Below, piece by piece: positions 8,762-17,310 of a stretch of 64,000 nt of DNA. Source of the stretch: CAZJLP01 sp964546955 (GTDB lineage Bacteria; Verrucomicrobiota; Verrucomicrobiia; Opitutales; Opitutaceae); the NCBI GenBank assembly GCA_964546955.1, contig CAZJLP010000001.1, positions 1-64,000 on the forward strand. The letters run 5' to 3'. Positions within the stretch are counted from its first letter, which is position 1. Every line of letters begins with the position of its first letter. Both the position numbers and the translations under genes were made by a program. The notes beneath the pieces were generated by a model. It did no database searches. It was not told the DNA's origin and saw nothing but the letters and a program-made list of their open reading frames with translations.

Positions 8762-10558
8762 TCACTGGGCCCTGCTCGGGGAGGCGTCCGCTTCCAAATC
8801 ACCCAAGGCGTACTGAATGCCGTCGAGGTAGTACTCCAGCACGGCGGGATTGGTGAACGGCTCGGCGCGATGCCCGATCATGCAAAAAAACACACGGCCT
8901 TCGCCGAAGCGTTTGATCCAGGAGAACGCGTGGTCGTTGTCCTTGCGGAAAAGAGGCTTCACGCCGGCCGTGGCGGCATCGGAAAAATCGAGGCTCAACA
9001 GTACCTTTCGATCGTTGCGGGAATAGGGAGCGGCTAATTCGTACACCTCATCCTGCAGCTTGAAGTTTTTTCCCTTCCATGCCCGCAACAGGGGATGCTG
9101 CGGCTCTTCGAGCTTTATCGACCATGTCCCATTGGGGCCCCAGGGGTGGCCGCCGAACGTGGCTCCGATGATCGCGGCGCCCTCGGGCCATTCTTTGAAC
9201 GTATCGATGGCCGCATGGATTCCCACAATTCCGCCTCCCCCTTTCGCGTAGCCGAGCAACGCCTTCTTGGCCGCCTCGGGCAGGGCGAGGTGCGCCGTGC
9301 TGTTGAGGACAAGCGCGTCGTAGCCGGCCAGAATCTTTGGCTCCAGCGCTTCGTAATCTCGCGTGAAATGAGTTTCGAACGCGCCCGTCTTCTTCCCCAT
9401 TTGTTCGATCGCTGTGTTCGCCGCAGGGACGCCCACTTTGTGGAGGATCGAATCGGCCCGCCAAAAGACGAGGAGCTTCCGCGGTTTCTTGGGCTTGGCG
9501 GCTGCGCCTTGCGGAAGAGCCGCGGTGATCCCGTCGCGGACTCCGGTCGGGAGGGGCGGCAGCGGAACCGTCCAATAGCGGAGCGTGCCGTCGGCGCTGC
9601 TTGATGCCATTTTCTGGCCATTAGGGCTGAAGGCGATCGCAAGGACCGTGTCGCTGTGGCCGACTTGAGAGCACAAAAGGGCTCCGGACTCGACATCCCA
9701 CACCTTGATCGTGTGGTCAGTTCCTGCGGCGGCAATTTGGTCGCCCTTGGGGCTGAAGGCGATCGCTGTGACCGTATCGCCCGGCGCCCGTAGTTCGCGC
9801 AAGACTTCCCGGTCGCCGATCCGCCACAGTTGCAGGATTCCGTCGCTGCAGCCGGCAGCGACGTGTGTGGCGCTCGCCGCGACGGTGTTGATCACCTGGC
9901 TGCTGCGGCCCGTGTGCACGAGATTATTCGTCTCTACATCCCAGGCGCGCACGTCGTTCAGGGGAGTGCCCGCGACGAGGATTTTTCCGTCGGGGGAGAA
10001 GGCCGCGATGGCCACCACGGCGCCGGGATTTTCGAATGTGTTGAGAACGACCCGCTCTGCGTAGTCCTCTGTGTACACGACGTTTTCGCGATAACGGGCC
10101 AGATGGGTCTTCGCGCCTGGGCGCAAAACGACGGTGCCCGGGTGGCTGACCGCGTTTTCAAGGGTTGAGCCCAGCAGTTTTCCAGTGGCGAACTCCCAAG
10201 TGTAGACCACCCCGCTGAGCGTCGCGGCGGTCGCGGTCTTGTCTTCCGGAGATAACACAATGGAAACAATCCGTTCGGGCGCCCCTTCGAAGCTGCGGAT
10301 CAATTCGCCGGTGCCGCGTTCCCCGGGTCGGGACTCCCAAAGGCGCACCTTATTGTCGTCGGCGCTCGCGAGGAATCGACCGTTGAAATTGTACGCTATC
10401 GAAACGGCAGGGCCCTCAGGCTGCGCGGGTAACGTGCGGTCGGGCTTCCGCGCGTCTTCCGGCGGCGGAAACGTCGTCGAAATGGTCGGACCGACGGGTG
10501 CAGCGCCGAGTTCGAACGAGGCCAGGAAGGCCGCTAGGGTGAGGAACAACGTTTTCAT
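8762..10558 (-). CDS. Secreted WD40-repeat protein with C-terminal ThuA-like domain
   Basis: The protein has 598 aa. Residues 1-19 are a signal peptide. Residues 40-335 hold WD40 blades with recurring phrases such as AIAFSPKGDQIAAAGTDHTI and VWDVESG, close to one full propeller. From about residue 358 a trehalose-utilization (ThuA, glutamine-amidotransferase-like) domain begins at KPRKLLVFW and includes GGGIVGIHAA and a late MIGHRAEPFTNP motif. ThuA domains are common in Planctomycetes and Verrucomicrobia and are linked to carbohydrate use, but the reaction is not established. The WD40 part probably mediates protein contacts in the periplasm. Confidence 0.85.
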   Translation of the reverse strand: MKTLFLTLAAFLASFELGAAPVGPTISTTFPPPEDARKPDRTLPAQPEGPAVSIAYNFNGRFLASADDNKVRLWESRPGERGTGELIRSFEGAPERIVSIVLSPEDKTATAATLSGVVYTWEFATGKLLGSTLENAVSHPGTVVLRPGAKTHLARYRENVVYTEDYAERVVLNTFENPGAVVAIAAFSPDGKILVAGTPLNDVRAWDVETNNLVHTGRSSQVINTVAASATHVAAGCSDGILQLWRIGDREVLRELRAPGDTVTAIAFSPKGDQIAAAGTDHTIKVWDVESGALLCSQVGHSDTVLAIAFSPNGQKMASSSADGTLRYWTVPLPPLPTGVRDGITAALPQGAAAKPKKPRKLLVFWRADSILHKVGVPAANTAIEQMGKKTGAFETHFTRDYEALEPKILAGYDALVLNSTAHLALPEAAKKALLGYAKGGGGIVGIHAAIDTFKEWPEGAAIIGATFGGHPWGPNGTWSIKLEEPQHPLLRAWKGKNFKLQDEVYELAAPYSRNDRKVLLSLDFSDAATAGVKPLFRKDNDHAFSWIKRFGEGRVFFCMIGHRAEPFTNPAVLEYYLDGIQYALGDLEADASPSRAQ

Positions 10559-10650
10559 GGCCGAGAGTGAACAGGGGATGCTGCTCGGATGAGGGGTGAG
10601 GACGAATTGTCGGCAGCCAGACCCGTCAGCGGCGAGCCTTTTCCGCTCGG

Positions 10651-10692
10651 GAGTCGACGGTGGAACCTGCCTCCGGCAGCTGGTTCGACGGC
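10651..10692. repeat. Degenerate copy of the GGTGGAACCTGCC repeat family
   Basis: This stretch contains GGTGGAACCTGCC and then TCCGGCAG, matching the left hairpin of the elements at 12714-12808 and 33519-33614. The right half is not recognisable. It lies in the 205-bp gap before the WD40-ThuA gene. Confidence 0.45.
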
Positions 10693-10763
10693 GATAGTGG
10701 CCAGCGTTCGACGCCCTGCCGCTCGCGGAGAAGACGCCCGGCCGGCCCTTTCCTCCTCGGACT

Positions 10764-11966
10764 TCAGGACAACGGCGCGAGACTTTCTGCCACGGGCGTG
10801 CGATAGGCTTTGATGGCGGGAATGATCCCGCTCAACGCACCCAGCACGGTCATTCCCACCGGTGTCATCCACAGCACGGGATGCCACGTGTCCAGAGGTA
10901 AGACGACTCCGGTTTGCGTCCGGATGATCTTCGCCACGACAGTCAGGAGCGCGAAATAGATCACGAAGCCCCCTGCGGCTCCCAGGGCTCCGATGGTTCC
11001 CGCTTCGGCCACGATTGCGCCGAAGATCGTGCGCCGCCGTGCCCCCAGTGCGCGGAGAATGGCGATGTCGCGGCGGCGCGCGTTCATGGATCCGTAAAGG
11101 CTGGCCAGGACCGATCCGATCGCGACTAATGCAACCAGATACGCCACGAGGGCCAGGACGCGATCGAACCAGGAAAGTTTGTTGAAAAGGTCGGCGATGA
11201 TTGTTCCGACGGGGTAGGCGAGGGTGAGGCGGTTTCCCTGCTTGTTGTACATCATGTCCAGCATCAGCCCGGCGGATGCGGCACGGAATTGGATCAACAC
11301 CGCGCTGACATCCGTGGCGGCCCGCGGGTCGTGTCCGCTCATCGTTTGCACGCCCTTGAGGGGGATCCAGATAACCCGGTCCGCGGGCGTATTGGTCGGA
11401 GCGAGCACGCCGGCGATGGTGTAGGTTTCTTCGTGCTGGTTGTTCGGATCGTAAGCCAAACCGTGGTACGGGCGGAACGTTTGGCCGGGCTTCCAACCGA
11501 GTTTCTGCGCGACGAAACTGCCGACGACCGCCTCTTTCAAATCCGCGTCGAACATACGGCCCGACGAAAACGAGTAAGCGCGCCCGCGCGCATACTCGAC
11601 GGTGGTGAAGAGCTCCGGCAGCGTGCCCACGATCCGCCAGCCGAGATAGTTGTCGCCCACGGCTATGGGAATGGCGGTCCGGACCGCCGGGTGTTTTTTG
11701 ATCTGTTCGTAGTCCGTCCAGGCGAGATTTCCGGGCGATGCTTCGAGATGGAAAATTCCGTTGAGCACGAGCTGCAGCTTCGAACCGCGGGCGCCGAGAA
11801 TCGCGTCGAAACCGGTCGTTGTTTCGGTGAACGAGCGCTGGGACTGCGACTTCACCACCCAGACCGTCATCAACAGGCCCGCGGCGAGCGCGATGCTGCC
11901 CGCCGTTACCCACGTCGACAGCGCGTGCTGTCGTAGGCTGCGATAGACGATGAGGGGGAGGGTCAT
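10764..11966 (-). CDS. ABC transporter permease, MacB/FtsX type
   Basis: The protein has 400 aa. It has one N-terminal transmembrane helix at about 15-37, a large periplasmic MacB-like domain (about 45-265), and three C-terminal helices, including LVAYLVALVAIGSVLASLYG and the final VGMTVLGALSGIIPAIKAYR. This is the type VII ABC (MacB/LolCE) topology. The conserved cytoplasmic turn ILRALGARRRTIF follows the second helix. The gene starts 5 bp after the stop of its ATPase partner, so the two form one operon. Mechanotransmission for lipoprotein or peptide export is the usual role; the substrate is unknown and no membrane-fusion partner is adjacent. Confidence 0.88.
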   Translation of the reverse strand: MTLPLIVYRSLRQHALSTWVTAGSIALAAGLLMTVWVVKSQSQRSFTETTTGFDAILGARGSKLQLVLNGIFHLEASPGNLAWTDYEQIKKHPAVRTAIPIAVGDNYLGWRIVGTLPELFTTVEYARGRAYSFSSGRMFDADLKEAVVGSFVAQKLGWKPGQTFRPYHGLAYDPNNQHEETYTIAGVLAPTNTPADRVIWIPLKGVQTMSGHDPRAATDVSAVLIQFRAASAGLMLDMMYNKQGNRLTLAYPVGTIIADLFNKLSWFDRVLALVAYLVALVAIGSVLASLYGSMNARRRDIAILRALGARRRTIFGAIVAEAGTIGALGAAGGFVIYFALLTVVAKIIRTQTGVVLPLDTWHPVLWMTPVGMTVLGALSGIIPAIKAYRTPVAESLAPLS

Positions 11967-11971
11967 GGCGA

Positions 11972-12640
11972 CTACCGGGCCGCGAGCGTTTTGTTGATGG
12001 CAGCGAAGTCTTGCACGGCGTCAAATTGCCGGAGCACGTGCTCGTCGTGGCTGACCAGCAGCAGGGCGGCGCCGGATTCGCGACAGGTTTCGCGCACGAG
12101 CGCGAGGGACTCGGCCGCGTTGCGCCGGTCCAGGTTGCCGGTCGGTTCGTCGGCGAGCACCAGCTTTGGCCGGTTCGCGAGCGCGCGCGCAACGGCGACT
12201 CGCTGTTGCTGCCCCGTGGACAGTTGGCGCGGGTAATGATCCAGCCGCGACCCGAGCCCGACGCGCTCCAAGGTCGCACGCGCATGCGCCCGATCAGCGC
12301 CGCGTCCGAAGGACATGCCGAGCACCACGTTTTCCAGGACCGTGTAGCCCTGGAGCAGATTGAACGTTTGAAAAATGTACCCGATCTTGTCGGCGCGCAG
12401 GCGATCGCGTTGCGGCTCGCCCAGGGTGGCCATATCCTGCCCGTCAATCAGGATCCTGCCCGAATCCGCGGCGAGGATTCCGGAAAGGAGGTGCAGGAAG
12501 GTTGTTTTCCCGGAGCCGCTTTCGCCGCGGAGCGCGATTTGCTGGGCCGGCGCGAGCCCGAATGAGACGACGTCCACGATCGCGACAGGCCCCCCATCGG
12601 GGCCGACGAACGATTTTTTGAGGCCTTCAACAACGAGCAT
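11972..12640 (-). CDS. ABC transporter ATP-binding protein, LolD/MacB type
   Basis: The 222-aa single-domain ATPase has Walker A GESGSGKTT, Q-loop region YIFQTFNLLQGYTV, signature LSTGQQQRVAVARAL, Walker B LVLADEPTGNLD and H-loop LVSHDEHVL. The GNLDRRNA after Walker B is typical of the LolD/MacB/FtsE group. It is translated just ahead of the permease at 10764-11966 and pairs with it. The signature begins LSTGQ instead of LSGGQ, a tolerated variant. Confidence 0.92.
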   Translation of the reverse strand: MLVVEGLKKSFVGPDGGPVAIVDVVSFGLAPAQQIALRGESGSGKTTFLHLLSGILAADSGRILIDGQDMATLGEPQRDRLRADKIGYIFQTFNLLQGYTVLENVVLGMSFGRGADRAHARATLERVGLGSRLDHYPRQLSTGQQQRVAVARALANRPKLVLADEPTGNLDRRNAAESLALVRETCRESGAALLLVSHDEHVLRQFDAVQDFAAINKTLAAR

Positions 12641-12713
12641 CGCGGGCTTAGTTGAGCAATTCCCGTGCGCGGGGCGAGTGGAGATTTCGGCGCCGTAGTC
12701 AACCTCGCGGCAA

Positions 12714-12808
12714 AGGGGTGGAACCTGCCGTTCCCGGCAGGTTGTTCGGTGGGCGGTTCAGGGAGTCTACGCGCACAGCCCGCCGAAGGACGGCGGGCTC
12801 CGCCTTTG
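12714..12808. repeat. Palindromic intergenic element, family 2
   Basis: The element opens with AAAGGGGTGGAACCTGCC and a CTGCC/GGCAG hairpin around GTTCCC, and ends with a CCCGCC/GGCGGG hairpin followed by CTCCGCCTTTG. The ends are inverted relative to each other. A second full copy is at 33519-33614 and a partial one near 10651. It lies between the three-repeat gene and the ABC operon. Confidence 0.65.
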
Positions 12809-12833
12809 ATCGGATATGACCGTCGGCCGGACC

Positions 12834-14603
12834 CTAGGCCGGCCCCGTTTCTTCGGCTTTCTTCTTTCGTGGACTCCTGCTCCGCCCGCCGCTGGATTTG
12901 CGCGTCGATTTGGCGGCTTTTGCATTCATCCAAAGCGAACCGTCGTTCGGGTTCTTGTTGAGCCAAAAGATTTCGCCGCCCTGCTCGACGAAGGTCGGTT
13001 TTGTTTCGCTGTCCGCGGGAATGACGATGCCGGCCGAGGTCAGGGCGGAAAGCAGGTCTTCGTTGCTCTTGCCGAGCGTGCGGGCGAGAAAACCGAGCTC
13101 TCCCGAGACTCCGGAACCGCGTTTGTTCGGCGTCAGCAATACACGCACTGCGCTCAGTGCATTGTCCGGCGCCGGCGTCGCATCGGTCGCGGAATCCGTT
13201 GCCGCGTCGCTACCTTCCTCCTCCGAGGAGGCTTCGGATTCCATAGGAGCGCCATCGGTCGGGGCTTCTGAGGAGGACGGAAGGGAAAGTTCAGGTTGCG
13301 CTTCCGGGATGGCGCTGGATCGCTCCGCCTCGCTGGCGGCGGGCGACGGGGCCGCATCGGAACTCCCTCCTTCGCCCTCGGCGCGCGGCGGGCCTTCCCT
13401 TTTCTCGCGACCATTGATCCAGATACCGCCCCGATTGTCTTTGTTCAGCCAATACACGGCGCCGCCGATTTCCGTGTAGGTCGGTTTCTCGGCGGGAGTT
13501 GCCGGTACCGGCAAGCCGAGACCAGCCAGGGCCGCGGTGAGATCGGCTTCGCGCTGCTTCAGGGCGCGTGAGAGGAAGCCGACACTGCCGGAGTAACCCG
13601 GACCTCGCCGGTTTCGCCGCATGAGGGGGCGCAGTTTGTCCAGCAGTTCGGAGCCCGACGGAAGCGGGGCGCCGGGTTCGACGGGCTCGCTCGCCGGGCT
13701 TCCTTGGCCGGTTTCGCCCGCCTCCGATTGCGCGGGGGACGAGCCTTCGCGGTTTTGCTGGGGGCGGGCGGCGCGCTCTGCCCGCGCGGCGCGTTCCGCG
13801 TTCCGTTTCTCGATTTCGGCCTTTTCCGCCGCGCGCTCTGCGACGAGTTCGGCGGCGGCGGGATCGTCCGAGGCGATTTTCTTCGCGGCAGCAGTACGGA
13901 AAACCGGCCGCGGTTTTTCGCGGGTGTTGATGAACAGCTGTCCGCGGTTATTGCGGTTGATCCAATAAAGGTCGCCTTCGAATTCGAAATATTCCGGATC
14001 GGAATCCTCGTTTTCCGGCAGGGTGAAACCACATTCCTTTAGCGCGGCCACGAGGTCGGGCTCGCGCTGGTCCCAGCGTTTTGCCAGATAGTCGACGGCG
14101 ACCGACTGACCTGGTCCTTTCTGGTTTCGGCGCAGGTGCGGTTTGATCGCTTCGAAAAACGTGGGGAGGTCATCGTCCGCTTCCTCCCAATTGTCCCAAT
14201 CATCCTCGGCTTCGTCTTCCGCTTCGGGGTCGAGATCTCGTTCGGTGTCGCGGAAAGTGCGCAACCCTTTGTCCGCGGTCTTTGGCGACGGAGGTTCCAC
14301 TTCGTTCGCCAAGGCGGCGGGCAACTCGGGCTTCTCTTCGAGCGACGTCGGAAGATTTTTGCTCGGATTTTCGTAGTGAGCCGGTTTGGGCGGCGCCGCC
14401 GCAGCAATTTCCGGAGGAACCCAATCGCGCATGGTTGAGCGCCGAGCCAGGCCATTGAAGGCCAGGGGGTTATTGGGTAACGTGGTGAAATGGATGATCT
14501 CCCACTCGTCCTTACCGAGTGCGTTGAGATGTGCTTCGAGCAGGGTGGGCGACGCAAAACCGTGCGGGCCGCTCGTGATAACTTTATATTCCCAAAGAGC
14601 CAT
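12834..14603 (-). CDS. Unknown protein with DUF4177-like N-terminus and three ~80-residue repeats joined by acidic linkers
   Basis: The start at 14603 (589 aa) puts MALWEYKVITSG at the N-terminus, like the short DUF4177 fold; an ATG at 14624 would add 7 residues. The rest holds three copies of an 80-residue unit at about 147-230, 320-401 and 482-562. Each reads N.RG.G.S, then a hydrophobic helix (GFLSRALKQREADL in copy 2), a second helix, then GG..YWLN and a WxN strand (IWINGREK). The pattern of helices followed by a beta wing suggests a winged-helix-like unit, but this is inference. Linkers are rich in Glu, Ala, Ser and Pro, and the tail is rich in Lys, Arg and Ser. I do not recognise the family. 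Confidence 0.75.
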   Translation of the reverse strand: MALWEYKVITSGPHGFASPTLLEAHLNALGKDEWEIIHFTTLPNNPLAFNGLARRSTMRDWVPPEIAAAAPPKPAHYENPSKNLPTSLEEKPELPAALANEVEPPSPKTADKGLRTFRDTERDLDPEAEDEAEDDWDNWEEADDDLPTFFEAIKPHLRRNQKGPGQSVAVDYLAKRWDQREPDLVAALKECGFTLPENEDSDPEYFEFEGDLYWINRNNRGQLFINTREKPRPVFRTAAAKKIASDDPAAAELVAERAAEKAEIEKRNAERAARAERAARPQQNREGSSPAQSEAGETGQGSPASEPVEPGAPLPSGSELLDKLRPLMRRNRRGPGYSGSVGFLSRALKQREADLTAALAGLGLPVPATPAEKPTYTEIGGAVYWLNKDNRGGIWINGREKREGPPRAEGEGGSSDAAPSPAASEAERSSAIPEAQPELSLPSSSEAPTDGAPMESEASSEEEGSDAATDSATDATPAPDNALSAVRVLLTPNKRGSGVSGELGFLARTLGKSNEDLLSALTSAGIVIPADSETKPTFVEQGGEIFWLNKNPNDGSLWMNAKAAKSTRKSSGGRSRSPRKKKAEETGPA

Positions 14604-14787
14604 AGGATAACAGGTAGACTTCAAGGCATCCCAGATGAGCCCAGACTTGCCGAGATTATTTTATGGGGTTCAGAGGGAACCGCCGAGGAGGACACATTAA
14701 AAAGGGCTCGCCTTTGCGCCCCCGACCGGACACCTGTCCGCCTGTCACCGTCACGGTCTGCCGTCGCGTTTTGCGTTCTCCCCCTTC

Positions 14788-16509
14788 ATGAAGCGTTCTC
14801 TCGTCGTTGCCAGCCTTGTTGCTTTTGTCCTGCCGGCGCTGTGGGCCGCGTTGCCTGCCCCGGATCCTGATAACGGCGGGATTTATCTGCCGCAGGGGTT
14901 TCGCGCACTCGTCGCGGCGGACGACATCATGGTCGGGAAAAAAGTGGGCACTGCGCAGGACCGCCTGCGTTTCGTCGCACCCGCGCCGAATGGCGATCTT
15001 TACGTGAAGCTGGTCGCGGGCGGAATCATGGCCTTGCGCGACAAGGACAGCGACGGGCGGTTCGAGACGAAACAGGAATTCGGCGCCGGTCCGGGCAGCG
15101 GCGGCACCGCCGTCATGTTCCACCAGGGTTATCTTTATTTTTCCACCCGCACCTCGGTCCGCCGTTACAAATACACTCCCGGTGAACTCGTGCCGACGGG
15201 CGAAGCTGAAACGATCGTGGAAGGCCTGCCGGCGAAAAAGGACCACGACGCCAAGTCCTTTGCCTTCGACGGGGACGGACGTTTGTTGGTGGAAGTCGGT
15301 TCCTGGTACAACGTTTTGAGCGACGGCGACCGGCAGCTCGGCGCCAAGGGGAAGTCCGACGAGGATGTCGCGGAGTTCCAGAAGGAATGGGGCGGGTTCT
15401 GGCGATTCGACCCGAACAAATTGAATCAAAAACAGAGCGATGGGACGCGTTTTTCCACGGGTCATCGGCACGCCATGGGCCTAATCTGGCATCCGGTCTC
15501 GCGAAATTTCTTCATGGTGCAGATGGGTCGCGACAATCTGAATACGATTGCGCCCGAGCATTACGACGAGCTCGACAACGCGGAGCGGGTGTCGGAAGCC
15601 ATGTTCCTGCTGCGCGAAGGCGCTAATTTCGGCTGGCCCTACGCCTACTACGATCCGATCAAAAAAGCCCACATGCAGGCGCCGGAATACGGCGGTGACA
15701 ACCGCAAGCGCGCCGAAAAGGGGAAGTACGACGATCCGGTTGTCGCGTTTCCAGCGCACTGGGCTCCGATCCAGATGTCGCTGTATACCGGCACCCAGTT
15801 TCCCGAGAAATACCGCAACGGAGCCTTCATTGCTTTCCACGGATCGTGGAACCGTGCGCCCCGCTCCCAGCAAGGCTACAAGATAGTCTTCGTGCCTTTC
15901 GACGAAAAGGGCATGCCGACCGGCAAGTGGGAGAACTTCGCCGAAGGTTTTCCCGGGGTGGACGAGTTTGTGAGCCCGTCCGATGCGCGTTATCGGCCCG
16001 CGGGGGTGGCCATGGGTCCGGACGGCTCCCTGTTCATCACGGACACTCGGCGCGGTCGTATTTGGCGCGTGATTTACACCGGCGAGAAAACGCCTCCCAC
16101 TACGCGGCTCGCGACGACCGCCGCCCCTCCGCGTGCACCGCAACCGAAGGCGGGCGCGACGGCGGTGGTCGCGGTGGATGAAAAATCGAAGGGAGCCCAA
16201 GTTTATTCCACCCTTTGCGCCGCCTGCCATATGCCGAACGGCGGCGGGGCGCCGCCGGTCAATCCAGGGTTGCTCAACAGTGCGGTGGTGAAGGGGGACG
16301 TCGATACCTTGATTCGCGTCATTCTCGAAGGTCCCGCGGCGGTGCTTCCGGCCGACCGCGAGAAGTTTCAGGTGATGATGCCACCGATGGACGCGGTGCT
16401 GGACGATGAAAGCGTCGCCGGCGTCGTGTCGTACATCCGCGCCCGGTTCGCGAACGACGGCACGGTCGTCACGCCGGCAAAGGTCAAGGCGCTGCGGAAG
16501 GGCAAATGA
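14788..16509 (+). CDS. PQQ-type sugar (sorbosone) dehydrogenase fused to cytochrome c
   Basis: The 573-aa protein starts with a signal peptide (MKRSLVVASLVAFVLPALWAA). Residues 30-430 form the soluble glucose/L-sorbosone dehydrogenase propeller, with motifs such as GHRHAMGLIWHP, EGANFGWPYAYYDP and FHGSWNRAPRSQQGYK. The C-terminal cytochrome c domain has haem-binding CAACH at residues 477-481 and Met-rich VMMPPMDAVL as the likely axial-ligand region. It probably oxidises a sugar or polyol in the periplasm and passes electrons to its own haem. The next gene overlaps its stop by 4 bp (ATGA), so the two are translationally coupled. Confidence 0.87.
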   Translation: MKRSLVVASLVAFVLPALWAALPAPDPDNGGIYLPQGFRALVAADDIMVGKKVGTAQDRLRFVAPAPNGDLYVKLVAGGIMALRDKDSDGRFETKQEFGAGPGSGGTAVMFHQGYLYFSTRTSVRRYKYTPGELVPTGEAETIVEGLPAKKDHDAKSFAFDGDGRLLVEVGSWYNVLSDGDRQLGAKGKSDEDVAEFQKEWGGFWRFDPNKLNQKQSDGTRFSTGHRHAMGLIWHPVSRNFFMVQMGRDNLNTIAPEHYDELDNAERVSEAMFLLREGANFGWPYAYYDPIKKAHMQAPEYGGDNRKRAEKGKYDDPVVAFPAHWAPIQMSLYTGTQFPEKYRNGAFIAFHGSWNRAPRSQQGYKIVFVPFDEKGMPTGKWENFAEGFPGVDEFVSPSDARYRPAGVAMGPDGSLFITDTRRGRIWRVIYTGEKTPPTTRLATTAAPPRAPQPKAGATAVVAVDEKSKGAQVYSTLCAACHMPNGGGAPPVNPGLLNSAVVKGDVDTLIRVILEGPAAVLPADREKFQVMMPPMDAVLDDESVAGVVSYIRARFANDGTVVTPAKVKALRKGK

Positions 16510-16964
16510 ACCGATCGAGGCGAGGCCTCGCGGCACCCCGCGACGGCTGGCAACCGGTGGTCCAGGAAGACCGCACCGGCTGCGGGCTCGCCACGGTGGC
16601 GGCTCTCTGCCGCCAGCCGTACCGACGGATCAAACTCGCCGCATCGGCCATCGGTATCGAATGCACCGATACGAAGCTGTGGTCGGAGACCGCGCCGGTG
16701 CGCCGACTCCTCCAACGTTTGGGAGTGCGGATCGACCCCACGGAGACCGCTTTCTCGGGCTGGCAAGCGTTGCCCGACCTTGCGTTGCTCGCCATCAAAT
16801 GGCGCCGGGAAGCCCGCGGGCCTGCGTGGCACTGGACGCTTTTCGTTCGCGATGGCTCTGGAAACGAATACGTCCTCGATCCCAAAAAAGCGCTAAAGAC
16901 AAACCGCCGAACGGATTTCGGCCGGATGAAACCGAAATGGTTCATCGGAGTGCGGGCAGTATAG
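16506..16964 (+). CDS. C39-like papain-fold cysteine peptidase-like protein
   Basis: The 152-aa protein overlaps the dehydrogenase stop in an ATGA. It has the C39-like arrangement: Gln20 as possible oxyanion residue, Cys26 in TGCGLATVAAL, His109 in PAWHWTLFV and Asp125 in EYVLDPKKA. There is no signal peptide, ABC domain or membrane helix, so it is not a bacteriocin exporter. Free-standing C39-like proteins are poorly understood. Coupling to a secreted dehydrogenase may be only positional. Confidence 0.68.
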   Translation: MNRSRRGLAAPRDGWQPVVQEDRTGCGLATVAALCRQPYRRIKLAASAIGIECTDTKLWSETAPVRRLLQRLGVRIDPTETAFSGWQALPDLALLAIKWRREARGPAWHWTLFVRDGSGNEYVLDPKKALKTNRRTDFGRMKPKWFIGVRAV

Positions 16965-17009
16965 GGTACGAGGGGGGAACGCTAGTTTCCGCTAATTCCC
17001 TGCAATGTA

Positions 17010-17040
17010 TCTCGCGAAGGGTACGAAGCCGGAAAAAGGA
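17010..17040. repeat. 31-nt repeat arm, inverted mate at 18221-18251
   Basis: The segment contains TCTCGCGAAGGGTACGAAGC followed by CGGAAAAAGGA. The reverse complement of 18221-18251 matches it at 30 of 31 positions (A versus T in GGGTWCGAAG). It sits about 40 nt outside the palindromic element; the mate sits in the mirrored position on the far side of rsuA. Confidence 0.75.
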
Positions 17041-17077
17041 GACGGGCGAACCTGAAGCGCCATTCCTGCCGCGTTGT

Positions 17078-17163
17078 TTGTCATCCTCGAGCGCAGCGAA
17101 GGATTCCGTTGGATCCGGCCGACGGAGGCTGACTGGATCCTCGCTGCGCTCGAGGATGACAAG
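17078..17163. repeat. Palindromic element, family 1 (REPIN-like), left of rsuA
   Basis: The arms TTGTCATCCTCGAGCGCAGC and GCTGCGCTCGAGGATGACAA enclose a core with GGCCGACGGAGG. The reverse complement of 18071-18160 matches in both the arms and the core. The arms could form a long hairpin in RNA or single-stranded DNA. The two copies bracket rsuA in inverted orientation. Confidence 0.8.
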
Positions 17164-17310
17164 ACGTCTTCCGGGCAAAGCTCACCTCCCGTCGCACGTC
17201 TGCAATCGATGTCTCTGGGTTTTCTTCGCGCCCTTCGAATGCTTCGCCGGCCACCTGCCTTGCCTCCGAATCTGGTTTCCTTTTCCCGATTCCGCTTTCC
17301 TAGTTTTCTA

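Larger units (their letters stand above)
16965..17310. other. Gene-free stretch between the C39-like gene and rsuA
   Basis: These 346 bases hold no gene that I can support. They hold a 31-nt segment at 17010-17040 that recurs inverted at 18221-18251 (30 of 31 positions), and the palindromic element at 17078-17163. An open frame upstream of rsuA from 17074 is in phase with it but reads through the palindrome, so I do not treat it as coding. Confidence 0.6.

Noticed and set aside
10555..12447. Long minus-strand frame across the ABC operon
   Set aside because: It overlaps both ABC genes out of frame and is rich in Arg and Pro without domains.
17074..17310. In-frame extension of rsuA
   Set aside because: It translates the palindromic element; the S4 domain starts at 17311.
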